Shown: positions 1-9,494 of the stretch, piece by piece
Layout: each line of letters opens with the position of its first letter
How positions within the stretch are numbered: position 1 is the first letter of the stretch
Assembly (NCBI GenBank): GCA_009602725.1
Contig: WELB01000253.1
Coordinates: forward strand, 23,079-45,913
Length of the DNA stretch: 22,835 nucleotides
DNA from: Spirogloea muscicola
Lineage: Eukaryota > Streptophyta > Zygnematophyceae > Spirogloeales > Spirogloeaceae
Reading direction: 5' to 3'
Translations under genes and position numbers: made by a program
The notes under the pieces: generated by a model
The model's input: only the letters and a program-made list of their open reading frames with translations
Database searches by the model: none
Told to the model about the DNA's origin: nothing

Positions 1-439
1 TATCAATTGTTCGTGCGGGCTTTTGCACGGGTTACCCGGGCCCACGCCTGTCTCGGACCCCCTCATGTTCGCCAGCAATCAGCAAGAAGCGATTATACAT
101 ATATACAGCCAAACGCATGAGCCAGCGTTGGCTTGTACTGAGGAACGACGAAAGATTCAGAGCCAAGTCTCTCGGAAGTGCCGGCAACGGGGTGTGCACG
201 TCCAAGAATGCGAGGAACCCGGCCCTAACGTACTCACCACCCGACTGCGGGGGAAAATGGTGTGCATGGAAAAAGACAGGACGGATCAGCCAATACACTG
301 TTCAGGCAAAAGCTGGTGCAATACTTAGAGAAAACAATCCTCCTCCAACCTGGCACTGTTAATGCGTCAAGCTTACAGAAGAGTTGCAGTGGCCCTCAAA
401 GCCCCATCACTCCTTCCCACGCAACCGTGTCTTAAATAA

Positions 440-480
440 TGGCGTAGTCAGATTTGAACCCACGCCCCTAGTTTCTAGCC
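440..480 (-). other. tRNA 3'-half-like segment in repeat copy 1
   Basis: On the minus strand this reads an anticodon-loop-like CTAGAAA, then a T-arm with a pol III B-box-like GGGTTCAAATC, then ...GACTACGCCA, which resembles the 3' end of eukaryotic tRNA-Ser(AGA) followed by an encoded CCA. No matching 5' acceptor strand or good A box is visible upstream, so this is not an intact tRNA. It is best read as a tRNA-derived relic or SINE-like module. Confidence 0.4.
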
Positions 481-973
481 CTCCGATCAAGAGCATCGAG
501 CGGCTGGCAACGGATAGATGTCTAGTTAGTCAGTATCAATTGTTCGTGCGGGCTTTTGCACGGGTTACCCGGGCCCACGCCCGTCTCGGACCCCCTCATG
601 TTCGCCAGCAATCAGCAAGAAGCGGTTATACATGTACACAGCCAAACGCATGAGCCAGCGTTGGCTTGTACTAAGGAACGACGAAAGATTCAGAGCCAAG
701 TCTCTCGGAAGTGCCGGCAACGGGGTGTGCACGTCCAAGAATGCGAGGAACCCGGCCCTAACGTACTCACCACCCGACTGCAGGGGGGAATGGTGTGCAT
801 GGAAGAAGACAGGACGGATCAGCCAATACACTGTTCAGGCAAGAGCTGGTGCGATACTTAGAGAAAACAATCCTCCTCCAAACTGGCACTGTTAATGCGT
901 CAAGCTTACGGAAGAGTTGCAGTGGCCCTCATAGCTCCTATCACTCCTTCCCACGCAACCGTGTCTTTAATAA

Positions 974-1014
974 TGGCGTAGTCGGATTTGAACCCACGTC
1001 CCTAGTTTCTAGCC
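974..1014 (-). other. tRNA 3'-half-like segment in repeat copy 2
   Basis: Second copy of the segment at 440-480. Here the B box is a perfect GGTTCAAATCC, and the CCGACTACG end followed by CCA is kept. Copy 3 ends before this position, so it has none. Confidence 0.4.
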
Positions 1015-1490
1015 CTCCGATCACGAGCATCGAGCGGCTGGCAACGGATAGATGTCTAGTAATTCAGTATCAATTGTTCGTGCGGGCTTTTGCACGGGTT
1101 ACCGGGGCTCACGCCAGTCTCGGACCCCCTCATGTTCGCCAGCAATCAGCAAGAAGCGATTATACATGTATACAGCCAAACGCATGAGCCAGCGTTGGCT
1201 TGTACTAAGGAACGACGAAAGATTCAGAGCCAAGTCTCTCTGAAGTGCCGGCAACGGGGTGTGCACGTCCAAGAATGCGAGGAACCCGGCCCTAACGTAC
1301 TCACCACCCAACTGCAGGGGGGAATGGTGTGCATGGAAAAAGACAGGACAGATCAGCCAATACACTCTTCAGGCAAAAGCTAGTGCAATACTTAGAGACA
1401 ACAATCCTCCTCCAACCTGCACTGTCAATGCGTCAAGCTTACGGAAGAGTTGCAGTGGCCCTCATAGCTCCTATTACTCCTTTCCACGCA

Positions 1491-2034
1491 CTGAGGGTGT
1501 CATGAACTGACTCCGCATCCCCATACTACTGCGAATGCAGACGTTGCATGTTTCGCACTGCACTGTCCCTTCCCTTCCGTATTGTCACAATGAGGTGTGG
1601 CGGACCAACATGCCCGGCAGTGCGACGGCTTGCTTCGTTTGACGGCGCAGTCGGCTGGCAGATCACCACGGGCTTGCTCCACGACCTCGCTTTCCAACAT
1701 GAGGAATGCCGGCCATCTGGGCACGAGGTAGCAAGGCCGCGCTTCACCACCAGGCTGGACCGTTGGGGCCCTCTTCCTCCTTGCAGAGTTTCCTCCGATT
1801 GCCCTGTCGCTACAGTCTAGTCAGTAGCTTCTCATGTGGCGTTTCTGTGTTGTTCACGTGACAATGCTTCACATGCTCCGACTCATCTGGTACACAAGAA
1901 GAACTCTGGGCTCACACGGCGGGAACTGGGTGCCCTGCGGGGGGATCAAATCTAGGACTCGTTGGCGACTCTCCTCGATCAGAGTGAGGCCGGTGGCGAC
2001 GTGAGAGGGAAGCTCGACGGACGGAGGTGACAGG
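1491..2034. other. Unannotated spacer between repeat array and ALG12 3' end
   Basis: This stretch holds short overlapping frames on both strands and no exon I can match to a family. Its right part should contain the 3' UTR of the minus-strand ALG12 gene. No TGTAA-type algal polyadenylation signal was found on the minus strand here. Confidence 0.5.
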
Positions 2035-5000
2035 TCACCCCGGCTTCAGTTTGCGTTTGGTCGCCTGCCCGGTCAGACGGGTCAAGAGCACGCCACCTCC
2101 CAGCACGAGGCTGGTTGTCATGAGCTCCCGAAAGACGACCTGGTACACAGACTGTTCGAATGTTGCTCGAGCAGAGGGCTCGACCGGTCCTTCATCTCTG
2201 AGCCGCTTGTGGATGTAGACCTTGGGCAGCAACACCTGTCACCCACGGTCGACTCTGTCAAGGACGGTGCGTGCTTGCCACGGCAACAATCAGGACCCGT
2301 CAAACCAAATGCAGCATGTATTCATGAGGCAGTCTCCTCGGGGTTGCGATGCACGGAAATCAAGCCTTGACAATGGCCAGAAAGACTCACGTAGGACAGA
2401 GGAGGAAAAGACCGTCGAAGCTCGAGCCTCGAAAAGCCTGTGACTGTTGCTAGGCAGCCGAAGCCAGGGACCGCCGCTTCGTCACTGCAAGCGGCGACAG
2501 CGTGGCCGCCCTGAATGCCATCAGAGCAGGCAGCCAACCACCGTGGGCTGGTGCATGTCGACCGCCTCGCAGGTGCTGGAGCTGCGTCGCGGTCACCTCA
2601 CCTCGGCTCGTTCACGGGCTGTTGTCAGGCTAGCGAGCGGATGAGCGACTGACCTGAGCAGGAGTGTGAAGTTGTGCTGCACCAGGTTCTGGAGGGGAAT
2701 GCCTTCCTCTTTCGAATATCTACAATGGCCGGGCAAGGAGAGCTTGGTGTCAGCACAGATGTACACTGAGCTCTCTCCTCATTGGAGCTGCACATTCGAT
2801 CACGTCTTGCACCGAGTGCATCGGCTTGCCAAGAGATGGGGTTTTGCAACCATCTGCATGACTCGTTAAATCTCGAGAAAACAGATTAATTACTAGCAAA
2901 GAAAAAGGACTTGCTAGTGGCGTGCCTGTCGAATCGAGCACGACGACCGCCCTCAAGAGATGCTCTTGATCTGCCTCTTTCTGCATTGCATGTGCCGAGC
3001 CAGCTGCCGATGACTCACTTCCATGGAGGACATCGCTCGCAGAACCTCGAGAAGCCAGTCATAGCTGGCAAGACGCTGACGTGGACCGAGCGCTCGAGCA
3101 GGTCGTCATGCGTGCCACCTCCGCCTGCCGGAGGTGATGGATGGAGCAAGCAGGTCACTTGTACGTCCACGGCGTCTGAGCTACTAAGACCCCTGGACAG
3201 GCTTGAGCGGTTGATGCCCTTGCATGCCCGACTTGCTCGGCCAGAGTCTCGCGTCGCATCTTGCGATGCCTCGACAGCACGTGCGCACGAAGACTGACCC
3301 ATGTTGTGCAAAATGCCACTGGCTTGACCACCCGGGTAGTTCAGGTATGATGCGATTGCAAGCACTTGCGCCACAGCCCAGCTGCACACAGTCAGGTCCA
3401 TGCATGGAGCGAGTGAGCGGTCCCCGAATGAACAGGGCTTGCTGACTGTGTGCTCGTCGAGGAGTGCCGACAGCCTTCATCCTAAGTCCTCTGACGTGCA
3501 CGATCAGCGAGGGGCTGGAGATGCATCCGTAGCCCCCGAGTTCGAGCGGAAAATGCACAAGGCAGGCCTTGAGCAGGACATGCTGCCAATGACATCAACA
3601 TCGGAAGCATCGGGACACGGGCTCACAAGCTGCACCTTGCCAGGAGGATCACTCCGCAAGCTGCTGAGAGGAGCCGTGATCTCGATGCTCTCCGCTCTGC
3701 AAATCTGGGCCATCAAGCCACAGAGTGGCACCGCGTGCTACAGTCAGCTCCTTCCGGGTCTCTCTGCGACGCCTCTGTGCGAGCGCCGGTGCTGCACCAG
3801 TGACTCTGGTCATCTCTTGGTCTGGATGCCAGCATGCAGGCGCGACGACGTCCTCGCTCATCAGAGCAGCATGCAAGCTCTGACGGCTCCTGCTGTGCAG
3901 AGAAGACTTACGATTTTGCAACAGCAACTGCTGCGGCCATGTTGTAAAGTGGGAGGGCCGGTATTATGAAGCGCAACTCCTGCAGACAGCAGCGTGACCA
4001 GAGCACTGCAGATGTCACAGCCATTGAAGCAGGGCTCTGGCAGGAACAGAGGAATAGCTGCGCAAGTGAGCACGTAGTCGTGTCCGAGCAGAGGCTCGAA
4101 CTCTTGCTGGCTCACGCCAGCGACCAAGTCGGCAAAGACCTTGTGTGGTAGCTTGGAGTAGAGGACGAGGAAGGCGACTCCCGGTATGATGTACTGCCAG
4201 AGTTTCCGCTCCACCAGCATTCCCACCTGCCAGGAGGCAGACTCTCCGTGATGACTTGCGACAGACGCACGACACGAAGCCGACTGGCATCACGTCCTGC
4301 CTTGCCCGTCGACTGGCCCTCTGCCCTGCCGACATGTGAACGACACACGAGTGGGCCATGCTGCACATACTCACAAGAGCCAGAGGCAGAGCTCCCAACA
4401 GCGACCTCGGAAGTGCCGACGTGAAGTACCAGTGCACCGGTGACACCTGCCGGGGTCAGGAGCGAAGCTTCATCAGTGGACTGATGACACGGCCTGCCTT
4501 GCGACTATCGTTACCAGCAGGCTCAGGATGGACTTGGCTATGGATCAGAGAACGGAGAACCACATAGATGAAGCACCAGCGCAGCCGTTGACTGTGATCA
4601 GGGGTGCGACAGAGCTCCCACAGACGGGGAGGAGAGCCAGAGGGGCGGGCAAGCCTTGCGCATGGGGGCAATTGTGGCAGAACGATGGATACCCCCCACT
4701 CCGAACTACGGTCCAGAGCAGTGTTGAACCACAGCACTTGCCCCTCTGGCCACAACCATCTCCGCCACATGTAGGAATCTATCATCACGGTCGCACCTGC
4801 ACAGCCGCATTTCCCGTGAGGAGTCCTCCGACAGCCACCGAGGGGGGCTCTTATCCAAAGAAGCAGCGTGACTCTTGTGCCTTGCGACTGCTCGGCACCC
4901 ACATTCCTCCTCTCTCTGGCACCACACTTGAGAGTTTGGGGCCTGCAAGCCCTCCTCGGCGCCTGCTGTCCAGAGGTTGCGCGTGTCAAACCTGCAATCC

Positions 5001-7109
5001 CCTCAGCTCGAGTCTCTTCTCACAAAGGTCAGGTACAGTAGCTGCTCGCTTGTAGGTGCTCATCCAATCCGCTGTACCACACAAAAGCGTGGAGTCGGAA
5101 GCTCACCCAGGCTCATGAGCCCAGCCGCCATACAGCATCCGACAGCTCTCCACAGAGTGATCGAACGTGTCTGTGAAGCATCGCAAGCCGGAACAACTTC
5201 CTCAGGAAGCTAGGACGTCATTGCGAAGGCACTATCCGGGGCTGCCTACTTCAGAGGACCGTCATGCCAGCAGAAGGCACTATCCGGGGCAGCCTACTTT
5301 AGAGGACCGTCATTCCAGCAGAGTGCTACGAGAAGGAAGCAGGAGGCCCGATTGATGAAACGGTCCAGCTGTTTCGCAGGCTCACCAGAAGAAGCGAGAG
5401 ACCAATTGGCCCTAGAAGGATGAGAAGGTCACAACGGAAGACCACAATTCCAAGGACCTGCAGCAACGGATGCACAGTTGGCGGTCACTTGCTCTCGTCT
5501 CGATTGTGTGGCACCTTCGACGAGGACGACCAAGCAAGCGCGTCGGTGCGCATGTACGAGTGACAGCTACACCCCGAGCAAAGAGCTGTTGCAGAATGCT
5601 TGCCCGTCATACAAACGAGCAGCAGGTGCATCCCAGGGCAAACTCACCAACAAGGACAGCGTGACTCGGGCTCGCCCCTGCAGCCAGAAGGCATACGCGA
5701 GATTGGCTGTCGCATCATGAGAGTGTCGAGTGTATCAAGACCACCATGTGCTGCTGAGACGACGTTCTGAGCTGTACGAGGATGCATCACTCCCAAATGC
5801 AAGCGCTGCTGGCAGAGAGAATCCGTCGAAAAAGCAGGATGCATGACAGGCACTTGTGCATGGATTTCTGTGGTGCACAACTCACCAATGCCCAAAGCAA
5901 ACGAGTTGGGTAGCGGCCTGCTGCAGTAGTAGAGGAGGTGAAATTGAGATGCCGTCACGACTGCAAAGGCTCTGCCGGCTGGCATGCCAAAGTTCTTTGC
6001 CACCTGTAGGGTGGGGAGGCCAGAGTGTCAAAAGCTGGGAAGAGCATCCATTTGCCGCCATGATACTCGCCACCGGGGCTCAGCGAAGGCGGCTAGATGC
6101 AAATGCATGTACCTGTCTACGGAGCTTGCTGAACGATGCCACCGCGAGAGCACCCTGCACCAAGCGCACTGCCATCCAGGTCCTACCCCGGTCAGCTCAG
6201 ACGTAACTTGCGTGCCTCGATCAGGCTGCCAATCCTGCCCAGCATCGGCAGGCCCGTCCTCTAAGCGGTAAAGCCAGCATTCGGCTCGATTGATGACATT
6301 TGCATGATGCTCGAGACTTGAGGGAGCAGCCGACCTGCGTAAAGAGAGTACAGCTTGGGCAGACTGAGGGCTTGTATCGCTGCCACCAGAGGAGCAGACA
6401 AAAGGCTCACCACGATCGCCCCTGCACACGAGCACCAGGTAGGCAGCCGACATCGCTGTGAGCCATTGGCGGCTCCAGACTGGTTGGCCTGCAGAAGGTG
6501 AGCTTTCCACACAGGCGTCTCAGAGTCACACTGCGTCAATGTATGCCTAATGCTTGCGGCTATCTTGCGGCTGGTAGAGGCATCACTGACACAGAGCAGG
6601 AGCATTAGGATAGAAAATACCGATGAACGTGCGAGGCACCACGCCAGGAAATGCGAAGTGGTCGTACTGCGCGAGGAACAGACTGGGATTCAGCTCCCAC
6701 CATGTCTGGACATCACGATCGAGGGAGCGCATCGAGCCGTCTGACGGCGACGCCAAAAGCTTGAGACATGCGTCCCCAAAGGCGTGGCCTGCCTGGGCCT
6801 GACCTCGGCAAGGTGTGTCCGATGGTAGAGCAAGTCGTGCATCGCCTGCAGTCACAGTGAAGAGCTCATTCGTTCTTTGAGAGCTCAGATGAGGACGAAT
6901 TGCAGCCGTGATGAGGAGTCCTGGCCATTAATCTTTGGTTCATGCGTCCACTGCCAGGTGAGATGCTGAGGACCAATTTGGCGACGACTTCAGCGGCTGA
7001 GGCCGACCTGCACATTGAAGCTCTCCTCCACTTTCGTGTACGGTGCTGCGACAATGTGACCGAAGGTGATCGCCAGCATCAGCGCATCTTCGACGGCTGA
7101 CGACACCAT
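2035..7109 (-). CDS. ALG12: ALG12, dolichyl-P-mannose:Man7GlcNAc2-PP-dolichol alpha-1,6-mannosyltransferase
   Basis: A GT22 multi-pass ER enzyme that adds the eighth mannose (alpha-1,6) to the lipid-linked N-glycan precursor on the lumenal side, using dolichyl-P-mannose. Exons (high to low): 7109-7008, 6845-6804, 6666-6621, 6421-6335, 6168-6113, 6003-5886, 5706-5648, 5457-5386, 5170-5107, 4796-4693, 4446-4375, 4226-4140, 3979-3912, 3689-3636, 3381-3299, 3124-3019, 2719-2654, 2484-2391, 2235-2035. The total is 1581 nt, 526 aa; human ALG12 has 488. Diagnostic blocks are PYTKVEESFNVQ (23-34), YDHFAFPGVVPRTFIG (49-64), DSYMWRRWLWPEGQVLWFN (222-240), LPHKELRFIIPALPLYN (300-316) and LNYPGG. The start is the first ATG before the PYTKVEESF block. 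The last exon adds about 60 residues ending KLKPG, a KXKXX ER-retrieval pattern. Uncertain junctions: the exon 14 acceptor is GAG, and exon 16 has two acceptors 6 nt apart (exon start 3124 or 3118). The 5' end is head-to-head with the next gene. Confidence 0.95.
5231..5326. repeat. 48-bp direct tandem duplication inside ALG12 intron 8
   Basis: Two adjacent 48-bp units, 5231-5278 and 5279-5326, both begin actatccgggg and differ at a handful of positions. They lie wholly within the intron between the exons ending at 5386 and starting at 5170, so they do not affect the protein. Confidence 0.85.
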
Positions 7110-7551
7110 GCCAAGGAGAAGGCACGCGCGCCCACCGACTTTCAGGCGCACGTCAGCGACACCTTGGTTTGCACAATGGCTAGAGCTCGGAGGCAACCAT
7201 TCGCCCCAGCGTCTCACATCGCTGTCGGCCGCGGCTGCGAGCGGCAGGCGTCGTGCTCGGGACAGCGGCGCAGCTTCCACGGCCGTGAGCGCACCCACCG
7301 AAAGTGCGCTGAGAAGCGGCCGCCGCCTCGTCCCCCGGAGCCTCGCCAGGCGCCGCGGCATCCGCGGACGCCATGGCCCCCGGGGCGCTCGCGCTCGAGG
7401 CGCCGCCACTGGCAGCGGTCGGCAATGGCGGCCACCGCGGGCGCCGCCGGCGGGGCCAGGAGATGGAGCGAGCGCGGCTGGTCGGGATATCGAGTGTCCA
7501 GCGGTCCCAGGGTTTGGGGTCACCGGGAGGCAGAGGCCCCGCCGCGCCGCT
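7110..7551. promoter_or_regulatory. Divergent intergenic region, candidate bidirectional promoter
   Basis: This 442-bp region separates the start codons of ALG12 (minus) and the plastid-type protein gene (plus). GC content rises steeply from about 7170 and stays high into the first exon on the right. No TATA box is evident. The promoter role is inferred from gene orientation alone. Confidence 0.45.
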
Positions 7552-9068
7552 ATGGCGGCCGCCTCGCTCGGACGCGCCTTCGCGGCGCTGGCCGTCGGCC
7601 NTGCGTCGCCTCGGGCGGCGTCCCCGACTTCCTGCCGGCGTCCTGGTCCGAGCCCCGCCGCCGCCGGCGAGCCCCCGCGGCCGAGCGGCCGTCAGTCCTC
7701 CCGCTGGCGGGGCCCTCGAGTAGAAGGCGAGGCCGTGAGCGCCGCCGTCCCGCTGACGGTGGAGGGTCCCGTCTGCCGGTGCCGCTCTGCGCAGGAGCAA
7801 GGCCAGGGAGAGGCCCCTCGGGCCGAGCCTACAGGTGTCGTCTCTGCCGCCGCCGCCGTCCCTCGGCTGACGGCCGCGGAGCAGCGGGCCGAGGAGCAGT
7901 CGCGGCTGCCGCGCTGCCGCCGCTCTCGACCTCGCTCACGCTGTGAGCGAGGCAGTGTCTGTGGAAAGCCTGTGACCGGCGGCGCGTCTCGAGCTGCCTG
8001 CCCACATGCAGCTGTCGGCAGAGGAGGCGGCGCATGTGCAGCTGGGCGCCCTGAAGGACAACGACCAGCCGTATGCAGACCACGGCGTCGAAGTCATGTA
8101 CAGGGTGTGCTCGCAATCACTGCACCTCGGGAGGATAGACAGAATCTCCATCTCTAGGACCAGCAGTGGCGCGTCAAGCTGCTCCGGAGGAGTACGCTAA
8201 GGACTGCTTGAGGGGCATGCCAGGCATTGGCCCTGGCAGGCAAGTCGGAGCATGGGGGCATTTGCAAGGGTTGCCCAACTTGCTGGGCCACTTGCCTGAA
8301 GCTTGCACTGCATCGTGCTTGCAGTTCGCAGGTTTCGATCCGTTTCAGAGGTCCAGATACTTTGGGCACACGTACGATCTAGGCCAGTTTGAGCGATTTC
8401 GCAGAATCTTCCACCACTCATCCTACAGAGTGCTGCTGCATCACAAGGAGGCCACCATCCTCAGCACGTTCCGGCCAAGCGAGGTCAGGCGATCCTCCCG
8501 AGGATCCCTTCGACTGCACGCGACTGTCGCCAATCTCCACAGCACAAGATGGAGGCTCTGTCGGGCCTATTGTTGGTGCTGCTGATCAGCCCTGACCTCT
8601 AGACAACTGATTGGATTGTGAGGGTGTGGAATTCATGGGTTTGTTCTTGTCAGCGTGAATTCAAGCAGCGGTATAGGATCATCGGAGCCCGCCCAGACGA
8701 CGATGAGACCTTTGAGCTCTCGCTTGTACAGGTGTGTATGGGCACCACCTACTGCCTGCCCATGTCCTGTTGCGGTCCTTCTTACCTCCCTCTTTCTGTG
8801 AGTGCTTGCAGACAGCCAGAAGCCAACTGGCATTGCCCTGTGATATGCTCCAAGACACAATCATACGTCTGCTAAAACAGCTGGTATTACTGTAGTACAG
8901 CTTAAGTCCATCCTGCATTGATTGCACGCATGTTGCTTGGTTGACTGATCACCTCCATCCTGATGCTTTCCGGGTGGATAGCGACTGGGCGGACACTGGG
9001 ATGGCTACTGGCTGGCGGACAGCTTGGTTCACGATGGTGATGGGCTTAGCGGAGGCATCGCCTACTGA
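7552..9068 (+). CDS. Conserved plant/algal protein of unknown function, plastid-type N-terminus, NTF2-like (DUF4864-like) candidate
   Basis: Exons are 7552-7734, 8012-8104, 8325-8483, 8654-8731 and 8982-9068: 600 nt, 199 aa, all introns in phase 0. Residues 1-61 are rich in Ala, Arg, Ser and Pro with almost no acid, like a chloroplast transit peptide. The mature part runs LSAEEAAHVQLGALKDND, GVEVMYRFAGFDPFQRS, YFG, DLGQFERFRRIFHHSSYR, RRLGG-type W-D-G-Y-W (read here as RLGGHWDGYW) and ends HDGDGLSGGIAY. I recall this pattern from land-plant proteins annotated only as unknown; the Q-L-x-A-L-x-x-D opening and short alpha+beta length suggest the DUF4864/NTF2-like fold, from memory. No function is assigned. 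Exon 1 is the weakest part: it is very GC-rich, contains an ambiguous base at 7601, and its donor GCC|GTGAGC was chosen by phase. Convergent with NTMT1. Confidence 0.82.
7601..7601. other. Ambiguous base (n) in first exon
   Basis: A single n lies within codon 17 of the plus-strand gene starting at 7552, in very GC-rich sequence. If it hides an indel, the transit-peptide frame would change. Confidence 0.95.
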
Positions 9069-9494
9069 TACTGCTGCACGCGTGCCGTCTTCACTTGCTT
9101 GCCCACACTTGCTTGTGGCCAGTCTGCCACAGCCACCTGGCCCCCTCATCGGCAAAACCTCTCTCGGGCATCCAGTGCAGCCCGCCCGCTGTGCTAAAGG
9201 GGGCCTGCTGCAAGCACATCTTGTATATACAGCAGGACTGTACATTCGAGTTTCCATTGATATATCTGGTACAACCAGGGATACATACAGGAGCACCCAA
9301 CACCATATTCTTCTTCTTTAGGGACCTCACCAATGGTCACATATGAATGTGCTCGAAAAGAATGTCAAAGAATGTCGGTCGTTTTAGGTCCCGTGCGACC
9401 TACAGCCTGCACATCAAGGCCTCTTATGCAAACGAGACTCACTGGCATGCAAGTGCCTCTTGCAGTCTTGATAGGCTTGCACAAGAAATCTGTG
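9069..9494. other. Convergent 3' intergenic region
   Basis: This 426-bp stretch lies between the stop codons of the plus-strand unknown gene and minus-strand NTMT1 and should hold both 3' UTRs. A long plus-strand frame crosses it, but it is not a gene: in this reading it starts inside the preceding intron in another frame. Nothing else was recognised. Confidence 0.5.

Larger units (their letters stand above)
1..1490. repeat. Tandem repeat array, 533-534 bp unit, about 2.8 copies
   Basis: Copy 1 runs 1-533, copy 2 534-1067, and partial copy 3 1068-1490. The copies are nearly identical (about 96 % over the first 120 bp by eye), with scattered substitutions and a 1-bp length difference. Each starts, in this arbitrary phase, with tatcaattgttcgtgcgggc. 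Copy 3 loses similarity abruptly after tttccacgca near 1490, so the array ends there; the left end is cut by the window. Both strands hold open frames of 88-101 codons that recur in each copy, but they overlap each other and match no family I know. No rRNA, snRNA or transposase signature was seen. It may be a satellite or subtelomeric repeat, or a tandem amplification of a tRNA-derived element. Confidence 0.9.

Noticed and set aside
23-1383. Repeated 88-101 codon frames on both strands inside the 533-bp repeats
   Set aside because: They overlap antisense to one another, recur only because the DNA is repeated, and look like no protein family.
4447-4692. Possible U12-type intron in ALG12 (donor GTATCC)
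   Set aside because: The rest of the donor does not fit and no TTCCTTAAC-like branch site precedes the acceptor; it is better read as an ordinary GT-AG intron.
7066-8157. 363-codon plus-strand frame
   Set aside because: A GC-rich artefact: only 7552-7734 is used as exon 1, and the next exon is in a different frame.
8941-9321. 126-codon plus-strand frame (TDHLHPDAFR...), at first taken as the last exon of the unknown plastid protein
   Set aside because: The family's true C-terminus (GGHWDGYW ... SGGIAY, stop at 9066-9068) reads in another frame from an acceptor at 8981, in phase with the preceding exon.
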